Positions 20,601 through 28,036 of a stretch of 64,000 bases of DNA are shown here, in pieces (within the stretch, counting starts at the first letter, position 1; each line of letters begins with the position of its first letter). The notes beneath the pieces are model-generated. The model was not told where the DNA came from. It made no database searches and worked only from the letters and a program-made list of their open reading frames with translations. The translations under genes and the position numbers were made by a program. The DNA lies in contig OX424564.1 of the NCBI GenBank assembly GCA_949152475.1, positions 36,082,165 through 36,146,164 of the forward strand, written 5' to 3'. This DNA comes from Terebella lapidaria (lineage: Eukaryota; Annelida; Polychaeta; Terebellida; Terebellidae).

Positions 20601-22628
20601 TCTCTGGGGCCGGGCCTGGAGGAAGACGCGAAGCTTTGTCCCGTGCGAGCCCTCCGCATCTACGTTAATCGTACGCGTGAGCTGCATCTCGGCAAGCGTT
20701 TGCTTTTCGTGTCCTATCTTAAGGATTTTCCAAATGATATCCGTCCTGCTACGATCTCATCTTGGATCAAGAAGTGTGTTAGATTTTGCTATGAAAAGTC
20801 ACAGGCGAAAAAATCCACAGGTTTCAGAGTCAAAGCGCATGATGTGAGGGCTCTCGCGGCTTCACTTGCCTTTACAAATAAAGTGTCTCTGAATGATGTC
20901 ATGTCTGCCTGTACCTGGAAATCTCATAACACATTCACTTCTTTCTATCTCAGGGAGTTAGCTTGGGAGGATGACTCCGGCCTCCAGCTTGGACGACTGG
21001 TGGCGGCGGAGCGTGTAGTCCAGCTGTAGATACCTGTAAATAGATCAGCACGCCTCTGTACAGATGCACCTGAGGTCGACTCCCAGGGGAGTTGCTCCTC
21101 TTCTTTGGCGAGGGAAATTTTTGTTCTTCTGCAAGAGGAAAGTCACCTCTGCAGAGCCCCTGCTCGTCTCCATGCATCTGAAGGTAATTCAGGCGTGTAT
21201 TATGGTATAGTTGTAAATATCCTGTAAATATGTATTTTCGACTTAAAATTATAATTTAAAAGTAAAACACAATATTTACTACTTTCAATGGATATTTCCT
21301 ACTCTCACACATCGGTGATGAAATTCCCGGGAGAGGGTTAAACCCACCTCCTTTGGTTATTCTGATATAACCCAAAGAGTTTATTATAGAGGTAGTGGTA
21401 TGGCAATAAATAGGAAGTTTTAACTTGTTTAAAACCAGTATTTATTACATACCTACCTCTATAATAAACACGATTATTCTCCCTCCCGCCTCCCCTGCCT
21501 TAACCAGGTGGGCAAATTAATGGCGGTTAAGGTCAATCATATGACCGGTGTGACGTCACATCTACACCGCGGGGAATCTGAGATGTGTGAGAGTAATTTC
21601 CTTCAATTTCGAGTTCGAGATGGATGTCAGGAATTTTGAGAAAATTCTTGTGACATTCATTTCTCTCTCCTCTTCTTTGAATGCCAAGGTAAGATTACCC
21701 AAAGAGTTTATTATAGAGGTAGGTATGTAATAAATACTGGTTTTAAACAAGTTAAAACTTCCTATTCAGTTTGTGCAAGTGGTAGTAAGGTTTTGGACTG
21801 AGAAATATTTCCTGAAGAATTTTGTGTATAATGAATTTCAGGATACAAAATCAATCGATGACACTTATCCAGTGTTTTAAACCGTATTCATGTCTGGCTT
21901 TTTCTGTATTCTGTTCCAGGTCGGTATTTGTTCCTGAATGCGATTGCTAACCAGTTGAGGTACCCCAACAGTCACACTCACTACTTCAGCTGTACCCTGC
22001 TCTATCTGTTTGCCGAGGCCAATTCTGAGGCTATCCAGGAGCAAATCACCAGGTCAGTGGAGGTCTTGTCTCAGGGGGAATCAGTTTGTTATGCCGCTTG
22101 GGTATATTGAGAGATTTGAGGATTGAATGAAATGTGCGAAAAAATTTTTAAAAGCAGTACTGAGTCTGAAAATACCTGCCCTGCACACTCAAGTTCTGAG
22201 TGACAACAGCAGCAAAAAAACTTCAGCTATGCCTCTGTTTTGTACATTGTTTGTACTCTCCACATCAGGGTGTTATTGGAGCGACTGATCGTCAACAGAC
22301 CACACCCGTGGGGACTCCTGGTCACCTTCATCGAACTCATCAAAAACCCACAGTTCAAGTTCTGGAACCATGAGTTTGTCCGCTGTGCTCCAGAGATCGA
22401 AAAGTGAGTGTGATATTAGTAGTTTTCAATATCAGGTAAATATATTAAGAGTGTTCTATCATACATTCATTAGAGAACTTAGGGAGCATCTGTTGGCGAT
22501 TTTTGCTGGTGTTTGTTACAATATCCTGTTTGTTTTGCAGACTGTTCGAGTCTGTGGCTCGCTCGTGTATGCAGACCAAGCAGCCGGGCGGTGTCCGGGA
22601 GGCCGAGAACTGGACAGAGAAATCCTAG
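1167..22628 (+). CDS. CNOT1: CCR4-NOT transcription complex subunit 1, 3' two thirds of gene (33 exons)
   Basis: CNOT1 is the cytoplasmic scaffold on which the deadenylases CAF1 (CNOT7/8) and CCR4, plus CNOT9, CNOT2/3 and DDX6, assemble to shorten poly(A) tails and repress translation. Conceptual translation of 33 exons matches vertebrate CNOT1 nearly end to end from about residue 690 of the human protein. Examples are [50 protein letters not shown] and DITRFFR-like stretches. All exon phases close, giving 5,919 nt (1,972 aa plus a TAG stop at 22626-22628). The N-terminal third is outside the window, so the start codon is not seen. Exon coordinates are given in the segment entries. Oddities are an expanded Gly-Ile-Gly-Ser repeat in exon 4, one GC-AG intron (9421), and introns hosting a Helentron-like element and a full DIRS retrotransposon. 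Exon order and frame are intact, so the gene should be functional. The family call is very secure. Confidence 0.97.
2599..2640. repeat. Poly-T tract
   Basis: About 30 T in a row, then short T runs broken by C. It sits just inside the 5' end of the rolling-circle element. An equivalent A/T run sits just inside the same end of the second element (33,979-33,990). Confidence 0.9.
2737..3330 (+). repeat. Two direct repeats of ~330 bp
   Basis: The block that begins ttttgagccggatccgaggtcc near 2747 recurs as ttttgatccggctccgaggtcc near 3071. It continues through ggtttccggacgataact, gggaagaaccctattgattt and gtcaaacgacctttgacctagaggt. Each block ends in the start of the 147-bp monomer (gtgcgtcgtagagcgaaacgg). 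The tandem array therefore seems to have grown out of the end of this longer unit. Confidence 0.85.
3300..4790 (+). repeat. 147-bp tandem array (~10 copies)
   Basis: The landmark tcgtagag falls at 3471, 3619, 3766, 3913, 4060, 4207, 4354, 4501 and 4648. The spacing is 148 once and then 147 each time. Each monomer holds a near-perfect palindrome, gccgagtcggc, and an inverted repeat, tagaca-aaca-tgtcta. Each also holds gatatctcggaaacggtg and gaactttgaccttgac. Divergence between copies is a few bases per unit. The array forms the core of the rolling-circle element, and a more diverged version lies at 30,600-32,090 in element 2. Confidence 0.95.
5110..6072 (+). other. CNOT1: CNOT1 exons 4-5 (disordered, Gly-rich linker)
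   Basis: Exons 5110-5824 (donor gtgaga, phase 1) and 5953-6072 (donor gtaagt). They encode the low-complexity linker that in vertebrates contains short GIGG, GLGTG and GIGTG runs. Here it is Gly-rich throughout, with a long SGGIG repeat, then Ser/Pro-rich sequence ([18 protein letters not shown]) and a Thr/Ser-rich tail. The vertebrate STPQSPAKAF element is recognisable as PPSPAKP, which places the exon. Confidence 0.9.
5320..5610 (+). repeat. Coding minisatellite: 15-bp unit encoding Ser-Gly-Gly-Ile-Gly
   Basis: From 5320, eleven consecutive 15-bp units (tctggaggaattggc and synonyms) each encode SGGIG. After that come degenerate units ([17 protein letters not shown]) up to about 5610. Most differences between units are synonymous third-base changes. 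The array keeps several frames on both strands open, which explains long spurious ORFs in other frames. Confidence 0.95.
6192..7467 (+). other. CNOT1: CNOT1 exons 6-10 (TTP-binding HEAT/MIF4G-like domain, then linker)
   Basis: Exons 6192-6376, 6478-6602, 6740-6850, 6964-7042 and 7189-7467. The first four encode [40 protein letters not shown] and [15 protein letters not shown]. This is the region that in human CNOT1 binds tristetraprolin. Exon 7 uses donor gtacga and joins in frame as V-T-Y-M. Exon 10 is a Pro/Ala/Thr-rich linker, poorly conserved, before the MIF4G domain. Confidence 0.93.
7613..8784 (+). other. CNOT1: CNOT1 exons 11-15 (MIF4G domain; CAF1 and DDX6 binding)
   Basis: Exons 7613-7756, 7890-8069, 8200-8316, 8425-8535 and 8650-8784, all phase 0. 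They encode [71 protein letters not shown] and [18 protein letters not shown]. In human CNOT1 this MIF4G fold binds the CAF1 deadenylase and the helicase DDX6. The segment is strongly conserved and unbroken. Confidence 0.95.
8883..10756 (+). other. CNOT1: CNOT1 exons 16-21 (CNOT9-binding, DUF3819)
   Basis: Exons 8883-9176, 9280-9420, 9612-9761, 9965-10105, 10302-10406 and 10634-10756. They encode [16 protein letters not shown] sequence, then [49 protein letters not shown] and [20 protein letters not shown]. In human CNOT1 this helical domain binds CNOT9. A Thr-rich stretch in exon 16 replaces the vertebrate TTTTTSTTP linker. The intron after exon 17 starts with GC. Confidence 0.95.
9421..9611 (+). 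other. GC-AG intron
   Basis: Exon 17 must end at 9420 (aag, Lys of the conserved IVKK-DFALD junction). The next bases are gcaagt, and the acceptor is ccttcag at 9605-9611. The AAG|GCAAGT context is the classic strong-consensus setting in which GC donors work. No GT donor gives the conserved junction. Confidence 0.9.
10937..15355 (+). other. CNOT1: CNOT1 exons 22-30 (connector and NOT1 superfamily homology domain)
   Basis: Exons 10937-11271, 11447-11722, 11958-12183, 12357-12593, 12817-12980, 13214-13331, 14051-14152, 14602-14856 and 15106-15355. They encode the NOT1 C-terminal HEAT domain that docks CNOT2/CNOT3. Landmarks are [79 protein letters not shown] and [17 protein letters not shown]. 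The split codon TG|C across 12980/13214 closes correctly. Confidence 0.95.
13332..14050 (+). other. CNOT1 intron with twin poly-C tracts
   Basis: No coding signal. Two C runs of about 17-20 each lie at 13885-13901 and 13912-13927, separated by gtaacatccg. A pyrimidine-rich acceptor (ctctcctccacag) ends the intron at 14050. Confidence 0.85.
15434..15661 (+). repeat. DIRS left inverted terminal repeat
   Basis: Starts tatttattgccataccac and runs to gccattaatttg. Its reverse complement is at 21512-21765, with very few differences apart from the outermost ~25 bases, which differ between the ends as is usual in DIRS elements. The right copy extends about 27 bp further. Confidence 0.93.
15909..21029 (+). 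CDS. DIRS gag-like protein and tyrosine recombinase in one 1,706-codon frame
   Basis: The frame opens at ATG 15909 and stays open to TAG 21029. The N-terminal ~710 codons look like gag: a Cys-rich start (CIVC..C..C, then YC..SATCELC) and a Pro-rich linker. After these come a conserved helical block around [20 protein letters not shown] and an Arg-Gly-rich tail (RGRGRGR). The last ~360 codons, from about 19,950, are a tyrosine recombinase. Its catalytic residues are visible as R in SGKRRSEL, HxxR in KAHDVRAL, and Tyr in TSFYLREL after CTWKS. It would resolve and integrate the DNA circle. The ~2 kb in between is the shadow of the RT frame and probably does not form a domain. Whether gag and recombinase are made as one chain or separately cannot be told from sequence. 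Confidence 0.85.
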   Translation: MKCIVCKHYLPKWEAHNACWQCRDTVYCRPSATCELCADWSIDEWKLCLQGLREIQARRFAGCPTPPSPSDSDSARPRPKASEERKRRLDLQLTNAVCAVSFDLSLSFSFSRVRVPGAARSALGTLTSPQPTGLCGSLLAPSLLAPRSHASLAERPGFQCPSVVSGSAGSVGLTTVPCARDPSGQRVLFPPPGRAPAPGAGFQPHSQGGFRSGPVSPVIRPPAPDFPSVTGPQAVATGAVASRGREPRAMSRPNPWVPGVSMSPRFPEFPFSDSPCVFQIAEDIKDDSPLTALPSGFVASSQGEPSLQVSQSADQPLPGPSGLTLPRKRKADPDQEADQPESDDPLSWGEKLDFVKRVLPGLWPEEHAPAPVKKVARSMISSEIEHPRPSKDALRFPLSQGVRGSMQERMDETIRSNKSAIGAYPARPSVNDYYTSSELDDKPTALRRHHPHYAFFKEPKAVEIPWAALAELQHTFRVGLATDSAMDWLSMATRRAILQCRDQVLDNPDVDRDDLAEALLSCASLVTSIGKGVGDKVALDSHSLWVSELWRRDAFLSSLKFEVPDQLMTDMRVLHPVIPSSGAPTSLLLPDRSAELREVKKEADEKAAKSSTSNALLSQSKSLERLTQQMVSAFKKPQSAVQQSQPQQQPTRGRGRARGRASGLPFRGASAGSTRGDRGRGRGRGRGEAPKPAGEKKPGTYSFGFRAGSFARVSRRAAWSARFGRYSFLRRARRSSFNSVLERVGAARGLPLGRLDAPSRIRPEIREIATVIARPKGFHSSKRSRTPPCSPRGDNGDDRETSDRTCSRGHSRVLQRVVCGSQSVGGLETSDRSFSVEQVLNSADVFHGNAGASSFSHASRFVGGNDRSQRCLFPYSNETCSSQIPEISLSRPRMAVSGAPVRIIDSAVDFHHGGSGSPDSRPQAGDFYPPISRRLANPAPLSRNADRPSTVCGKSMLTDGVQNQPKKVRLVTASRLRLLGVSLSDYLRDCVADAGSSVKIIRAVRRLPSSHSTDGQTLAVPSRDAGVHGKVSSVGPPAHAAYSAASTLSMVPGHGRQIPARAGLSGSRFPSAMVAGSRQSAPRVVIPPAASIQARIYGCQYGRLGRSLGRQRGLGHLVFVSAGMAHKPVGTGGRVLGSQALGNTFPQSGCVGGHRQLHRCRLHQQAGRYEVPVAVPGRYRPPALVSRPGYFAFREAYPWSYECLGGPPLPEGPGPGHGVESCPQGIPISLRPMGHADGRFVCDPVEPQTSFVCVSHSRSHGHVSGCDVDVLGGHVRVCLPPSGVVGQGDRQVSDSPVSPPADCSVSTAEVVVPGPSGVDSRLPSSASGSVGPPQTTSFQHVPSGSRKSEASCLDIVERCFRKKGFSREVSARIARSNRKSSLAVYQSKWTSFCAWCRRRKVSPFRVDAPLISEFLLEKFNEGRAPSTIAGYRTAIAKTLKPKLGIDFGHDQGLTALINSFEIERPKARNPVPEWDLSLVLNVLRKDPFEPLERASLKLLTFKTVFLLALASGKRRSELHALSFSKVKWKSDGSSVLLGVIPSFLAKTQLAGTPLLSFSIPALTPSLGPGLEEDAKLCPVRALRIYVNRTRELHLGKRLLFVSYLKDFPNDIRPATISSWIKKCVRFCYEKSQAKKSTGFRVKAHDVRALAASLAFTNKVSLNDVMSACTWKSHNTFTSFYLRELAWEDDSGLQLGRLVAAERVVQL
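17863..20139 (+). CDS. DIRS reverse transcriptase-RNase H polyprotein
   Basis: A 758-codon frame lying wholly inside the gag/recombinase frame, shifted by one. The first ATG is at 17863; the true N-terminus could be a frameshift product of gag. RT motifs are in order: [47 protein letters not shown] and the catalytic QYLDDWLI. RNase H follows, with [22 protein letters not shown] and [16 protein letters not shown]. The C-terminal region ([32 protein letters not shown]) matches the domain that DIRS literature calls methyltransferase-like; I see no clear catalytic motif in it. The last ~190 nt overlap the recombinase. No stop or broken motif is visible, so the enzyme may be active. Confidence 0.93.
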   Translation: MAVVEREAGPQGCPFAGPLPAAPEETVVVAEAEDAERLPSPQGKRNRVRIASDSGPDPLLECREELHGQLVSVDIPSSDEPVGARLILFWKEWERLGACPWVVSTLRRGFGLKFEKLPPLSPVPRGFTLPNDPERRRVLHEEITAMIEKQAIEPAPGDTPGFYSVLFVVPKASGGWRPVIDLSPLNKFLIVPTFSMETPEQVRSVMPRDSWVVTIDLKDAYFHIPMKPAVRKYLRFLYLGRVWQFRALPFGLSTAPWIFTMVAREVQILAHKRGIFIHQYLDDWLIRHHCRETLIVQAQFVVNLCSRMGFKINQKKSDLSPRRDFVFLGYRYQTTSETVLPTLDRQSKLSVRSEGFLRRIPQTARRWQSLLGMLASTEKLVPLGRLHMRPIQRHLHSQWSQVTGDRSQLVQVSPEVVSHLQWWLDPVNLLRGSSFRRPLPSRHVFTDASMDGWGAHWDDSEVSGTWSSSQQEWHINLLELEAVFLALRHWETHFLNQAVLVATDNSTVVAYINKQGGTKSQSLCQAAIDLLLWCHDRGISLFARHIPGHMNVWADRLSRRGQVQAMEWSLAPRVFQSLCGLWGTPMVDLFATRWNHKLPSFVSPIPDPTAMSVDAMSTSWEGMYAYAYPPAVLLDKVIAKFRTHQCRLLLIAPCLPQRSWFPDLLELIVDFPRQLPDRWDLLKQPRSSMFHQAPASLKLHAWILSSDVSERRDFQGRCPLGSPDQIENLLWQSTNRSGLPSVLGVVAGRLVLSESMLP
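21370..21469 (+). repeat. DIRS internal complementary region (ICR)
   Basis: Bases 21370-21412 are the reverse complement of the element's left outer terminus. Bases 21411-21469 are the reverse complement of its right outer terminus (taggaagttttaacttg onwards). The two halves meet at ta, marking the inferred circle junction. In the DIRS model the ICR templates completion of the termini during replication. Confidence 0.92.
21512..21765 (+). repeat. DIRS right inverted terminal repeat
   Basis: Inverted copy of the left terminus, starting caaattaatggcggttaagg and ending gttaaaacttccta. The outer ~27 bp (ctggttttaaacaag and on) are not in the left repeat but are complemented in the ICR. Confidence 0.93.
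21920..22628 (+). other. CNOT1: CNOT1 exons 31-33 (C-terminus)
   Basis: Exons 21920-22052, 22269-22403 and 22541-22628 (stop TAG). The split codon G|GT after the DIRS-bearing intron restores [20 protein letters not shown]. The end reads [20 protein letters not shown] and then a short divergent tail, TEKS. Removal of the whole 6.6-kb intron restores the frame, so the DIRS insertion does not break the coding sequence. Confidence 0.95.
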
Positions 22629-23345
22629 ACTGATGACAGCTGTGTGGCGAACAACTGCGATTCCTTGCTGATATGCTCACTGCTATCATGACCCGTGTTT
22701 TGAGTACGAGAAACGGATATGGACTGAACCGGAAAACACTGCATTTATTGTACAAATGGATACAAAATAGTTGTGATCTTGTGTCGGCATAGTGCGTTTG
22801 TGTGTTGGGCAAACCCTATAAAGTGCAGTCATGTATGTTGTACCGATAGATGTTTTGTTACTGTTATATTTGAGACCTGTAATGTTGTACGACCTTGACC
22901 TAGTTCTTCAAGGTCACAATCAGCCTTTGCTGGTTCCAAGATATTGCCACTGTCGATAACTTATTTGAGAGTATATATGATCATGTGACTTGTATATAGA
23001 CTTGTAAATTTGTGTATATTTGATGGTTTATGATCACTTTGATTTCTTGATCATGGGAAAGGTTATCTTGTGTCTACATTTAAGTTACCATACAAGAAAC
23101 GTTTTCCTGATTAAACCAGGCCTGGAAATTATAGACCCGAGTGTGAGGCATTTGTTTTGTGGTTATCTGTTAAATGTTCAATTTTGTGATTCAAATATCT
23201 TGTTGCTGCCATGGTGGAGTCCAAATGTGCTTATTTTTGTGGAAATAGATTTGAAAGGTCTGTAATTTTCTAGCCTATCTTTGTATATAGCCACTACCAT
23301 GATCTGCTTGGATGTTTATTCAGAATAAATGTTGCACATGCATTT
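22629..23345 (+). other. CNOT1 3' UTR with poly(A) signal
   Basis: Follows the TAG stop and is AT-rich. It holds a canonical aataaa at 23324-23329 followed by a GT-rich stretch (tttgtgtgttc), a plausible cleavage and polyadenylation site near 23,345. No other strong signal precedes it. Confidence 0.7.
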
Positions 23346-24400
23346 GTGTGTTCATTATATCTTGCAATTCAAGGTCTCAATTCCCCAAGCTTTCTTCCAA
23401 AACAAATGACTAAATATGTATCAAAAGTATGGAACGCCGGTGCGACAGGCTAGAAGTGACAAGTGACCTGCGAACTAAAAGTATGACTTATTCTGTAGTA
23501 CACCATGGTAAGTTGCATTTTGTTTCGCGCAAATCGCAGTTTGTAAAGTTAACTCGCATGTCGCAGTTTATGGGCTAACTCGCAGGTCACATGTTCATGT
23601 AGGCATTATTTCTCGCATGTCGCACCGGCTTTCGGAGCAGAGAACTGATCAGGAACTGCGTAAATGATGTAACCTACGTATTGCAGAGCTTCTGATGAGT
23701 GTTCCATTGTCAGAGAAAAAGTTGAGGACATACAAGTAAGCAAACTAAGATCACAAGTGCTAATATCTGCTCTTGCTTTTAAGTCGCAATTTTCAAGTTG
23801 GAAGCCACAAGGTGTGTCAATGTTGTAATCGAGTGCAGCGTCCGGATAATTATCATCTTGGAAAGGTTTTTCAAAGGTTTTATTAAATACTTGCAAAATT
23901 GCATTCATTAGAGATACAATATTCTTTACATGATAAAATCTGAAAAATCTAAAAGCCATTCTGAAAATGACAAAATTGATCATGCACAATATAAGCAAAA
24001 TACCTCGCATGCAAATGTTAAATGGGCAATATAGCAATTCCAATGATTGAACACATGAAAGTAGCAAATTTCTGCGCACAATAATTCCATAAATTCAACT
24101 CAACTCACTCCTTGATGCAGGCACATGCAGTCTGAATATAAACCATTTACTTCAAAAATCACATGAGAAAGATCATGCTGCTTTGGCACTAAGTAACTGA
24201 TAAAATCGTACTGAAGAAATTCAAATGTATAACACATATCATGTTGATACTAAACACTATTCCCAGTAAACATGCACACTTTCCGAAACCACAATATAAC
24301 TTCTAACAAACACAAATCACCTCTCTAATGCCAGAATTACCATATCAGTCTCACACAAACACATACTTCAGGTTCAACACACGAGTGATCAGGAATAAGC
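23346..24400. other. Tail-to-tail intergenic region between CNOT1 and CDT1
   Basis: About 1 kb holding the end of CNOT1 and the 3' UTR of CDT1 (- strand). A possible CDT1 poly(A) signal (AATAAA on the minus strand) lies at 23884-23879, about 520 bp past the stop. A repeated motif, aactcgcaggtcac / aactcgcatgtcgca, occurs four times between 23,450 and 23,625. No gene is seen. Confidence 0.6.
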
Positions 24401-27400
24401 TTATTTGGCTTGTTTATGCAGTTTATCGATGACAATGTTGACGTCTTTGTTCCGGTCGATTTTGACAAAGGTGCCGCGTTTGACTTTGACAAGTGAGACC
24501 CACTCCGGTACAACATCCGTCAGCAGGGTAAGATGTGTCTCGGCCTCCGCTGGAAACAATTCGTTCTCAAAATGAGATGCGAACTTATATTTCCCGTTCA
24601 TTTGTCCTGCATTACAAATTCGTTCCAAAGTATGTCAGCAAAATTTCTTCATAAAAATCCTGAGCGGACTTACCGAGACCCATACTGGAACTGTAACTGT
24701 CGGATAACTTCTCCGTGACCTCTTGTAACGTCAACGCCGGCTTTTTCTGGGTCACAAAAAATCTGGCACATGGTTAAAGAAACAAACTCGCAACAATGAA
24801 GGCATGTGGTAAAATTTGGTAGGTATCTTTTTGAAACTGTGTGCCAGTTATGTCAAAGTTATGTTGGCTCTGACCAAGATGAACTATTTGGCAAAAAGAT
24901 TACAAACAGGAATGTTGCACTAGTGTATATTATCCACAGCAAAGTTCTACTTGTGAAAGGATACGATCGAAGAACTCGTGCAAGCTCAGGTAGTCGTGCC
25001 ATTCGTTCTTTCTTCTTCACATCGGCTGTGCTGCAGTACATCTCTTGTTCCTGTTTTTGTGCTTCCTTGGCTCGGATCTGCAGAAAGAAACACATCATCC
25101 AGGTTTTTTTCCCTCCAGGTACTAAACAAATCATAAATTGATTCCAGTGAAATTGTCTTCTTTCAACACATATATATTGTAACCTCTACAAACTCATATC
25201 TGATAGGAAACGGGAGTGAAAGTGGAAATTTTTGGTATGGTAAAAGCGTGTGCACTCACTCGTTCCAGTAGAGATTGTGACACGCCTTTCACTGCTGGCG
25301 CGTCACTGCTTGCTTTGACAGGGGATTGTTTGGGGAGGGAATTTCTGCGAACGTTGTCGGTCTGTGATTTTAGAATGTTCTGTTGTTCTTCGGCATTTTT
25401 AGCAGCGACTGATTCCAATGCTTTTATCACCTGTGCAAACACATATTTGTTCATGAATGTATTTGGTCACCAAACTAATACTAGAAACTTTGTGGGAAAA
25501 TATTGAGTTTTCCATAATTTTTACCAAAATTTAGTTTCAGAAATCTGTCCTAAAACATACCCTGGGGTTTGTACACTTGGCTCGAGCCTGCTCCAATGCA
25601 TCCTTGGCACTGGTGATGACTTGCACGTTCGGGGGTTTGGGCAGGTCTGAAGCCTCTATTTCTGGCGACTCTTCCAATGCAAACTTCGGGTGCCATCTCG
25701 TGATCTTCTTGTCGGAAATGTTCAGTGGTCGCTCCATGTTTGCCAAAAACTCCTGGAAGATCGTCAAATAGTCCACTTCAATAGTGCAATACAGCAGGGG
25801 TGGACAATATCTGGAGCACACACTCAAGCTTAATTAATATATATACAGCCTAATGTCAATTTTCAGACCAGACCTTGTGGAATTTGATGGTTTTGTCGAG
25901 TAACTTTCGATGGAAGACGTCTTTCCTCTCCAGTATTTTCTGTGCAGTGAAATCAGGTCGGCCATCTTTGGTTTTCATCAGAGGTGCGTTACTCCAAGGG
26001 TCTGAAGCACAATCAGAATAATTCGTCAATATAATGTTTCATGTGTATATTATTGATGGAGCATATTTAATCTGAAATTTTATGTAGTGCATGTAAATGC
26101 ATTACAGAAGATAAGCTTACCATCTGTAAGATTTGCCTCAATAGTTAGTTGATAGCCAGATACTTTCTTCCCATAGCACGGCACATTTTTCTCTTGTTTA
26201 TACGTGAATGCTGTAGGATAGACGTGTTTGATCTGTCCAAGGTTCCGCTCTTCAAATGTTCTGAAATCACAATTCAATTCAAACATAGGCGAATGAACCA
26301 CAAACTTATGACAACAGTATAAGCAAAATATGAAATACAAACTATACATGAAATTTCGTAGGGAAATACAGCTCATGTTAATGATCAAAAAGACTCATGC
26401 TAAGTCATGTTAATGATAAAACAAAGCAATTCACTGACTTGTGAGTCATTTCCTGAACAGCCTTCCTGAGTTTGGAGAAGGTGCAGACCTCGGCCCGCTT
26501 GTGTAACATGCTAACCACAGTGTCGGTGCTGGTGAAGAAATCATGCAGGAGTTTGTAGTGTTTGGGCAGGGTCAGTCCTGGGGGTACCGGCTCCGTGAGT
26601 GACGAGAAACGCTCGTATGCAGGGGCCTTTGCCACGGGGTCCCGCAATTTTGACGGACTGAAATGAAACGGAAACATAGCTCAATAACTGGAAAACATTT
26701 CATCATACTGGACCAGTATTACCAGTAGCTGATGGTGTACCATTCGATAAAGTTATTCGCTGCATATGAAAATTCCATACCTGACAGATGCAGCTTTGAT
26801 TGGTGAGTTTTTGATGACATCAAGAAGTCGGGACTTTGAAGGCGATAGAGCTACGGTCTCCGCCAGACTTTTCTTGCGAGGACTTTTCTGTTTGCTCATT
26901 TCCAAAAGCTTCTGCTTCAGTTCAGCGAGCTTCCCACATTGTGCTAACTTTGTCTTCATGGCTTCTGGGTTCTTCTCCACCTTTGACTTCAGGTTCTGTT
27001 CAGTCAGAAAAACAAACAATGTATATACATATATATTGATGTTTCACCTGAATAATCAGTAAAGTTCTAAACGGATACCTTCAGAGCACTAAAGTTTTTT
27101 TTTTATTAGTTCTACCTTCAGCTTTGTTTCATCAATGATGGGTTCCATTTTCTTCTGCTCAGTTTCTTGTTTTGCCGGACCAGGTTCCACTTTCGCTGGT
27201 GGTGTGAATGCATCTTTGGCCAGTTTTTCAAGTCTTGCAGCCAATTCTTCTTTCTGTTTGGAGAAATTCACATTTATAAGTGAAAACTTCTAGAATGTAA
27301 ATATACTTTGAAAATAATAGCATAAACCTCTTCAGATACAAATTAATTCTAGTGATTAAGATTCCACAATTCACACCTGTTTTGTGTCTTCTTTTCCTGT

Positions 27401-28036
27401 GAAGGTGAAGGTCGCAGGTTTTTCTTGACTATTTGCACTCAGTCGTCGGGGGCTGACAACTTTTCTGTTCGACGTCTCTTCCGTTGATGGGAGACTGAAG
27501 CCAGGATCTGGCATTTCTTCCTTGAACAAATCTCTAACGACATTCTTCTGCAGTCGACTTCGCTTCTTGCTCGTTGCAGAGTCTGCGTCTGGGTTCAGTA
27601 GTGGAGTTTTTGTAGGCGTGCACGGAGGACTTGCATTGTGGTTATCGGAGGACGCAGTCGGAATTGCTTTGATGGCTTCGGATAAATCACTTTTGCTTTC
27701 ATCTTCTTTCTTTATGTTATTGACTTTCCAGTTTCCCAGAACGTCCTCTATAGACTTTTGGTTGGAAGGTTTCACGGGGACTGCTGTTTTCGATCTCGAC
27801 GCTCTTGTATTCTTTCGAGTTTTGGCCTCGATTTGAACGACTGGGTGACTGACTTTCACTTTGCTCGAGATTCGAGACCGCGTTCGTGCGCCTACTGGGG
27901 GAGTTTTCGTAGGAACTGGGGCTGTTGCTTCGACTTGTGGTTGATCTGAAATCACTGCTTTCCTCCTCTTTGATGGCTGCAATCCATCGCAGCGCTTTCT
28001 TTTGGCGAAAAACTCGGAAACCTGGCTCTGCGACAT
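24401..28036 (-). CDS. CDT1: DNA replication licensing factor Cdt1 (11 exons, 756 aa)
   Basis: Cdt1 loads the MCM2-7 helicase onto ORC/Cdc6-marked origins in G1, and is inhibited by geminin and destroyed in S phase. Exons on the minus strand: 28036-27377, 27253-27116, 26995-26781, 26657-26439, 26260-26121, 26001-25874, 25752-25561, 25430-25260, 25077-24965, 24762-24674 and 24606-24401. They total 2,271 nt and close in frame. The start at 28036 is chosen because it opens directly on a PIP box (QSQVSEFF, residues 3-10) followed by KRKR, as in vertebrate Cdt1; an in-frame ATG 9 codons upstream is less likely. Residues ~16-335 are disordered with many S/T-P sites. Residues ~338-540 form the geminin-binding winged helix (AYERFSSL, DTVVSMLHKRAE, GQIKHVYPTAF, GYQLTIE). 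The rest is the MCM-binding C-terminal winged helix (GVSQSLLERIRAKEAQKQ, ARLPELARVLRS, WVSLVKVKRGTFVK). At 756 aa it exceeds human CDT1 (546 aa) because of the N-terminal region. Confidence 0.95.

Larger units (their letters stand above)
15434..21765 (+). mobile_element. Complete DIRS-type tyrosine-recombinase retrotransposon
   Basis: A 6.3-kb element in the CNOT1 intron, in the same orientation as the gene. It has inverted terminal repeats (15434-15661 and 21512-21765). An internal complementary region (21370-21469) is the fused complement of both outer termini, which is the diagnostic DIRS arrangement. In between are gag-like, RT-RNase H (with a YLDD catalytic box) and tyrosine recombinase coding sequences in two overlapping frames, without internal stops. 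DIRS elements are thought to insert as DNA circles through the recombinase without target duplication, and I see none. Long open frames and near-identical terminal repeats suggest a recent insertion. Confidence 0.95.
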
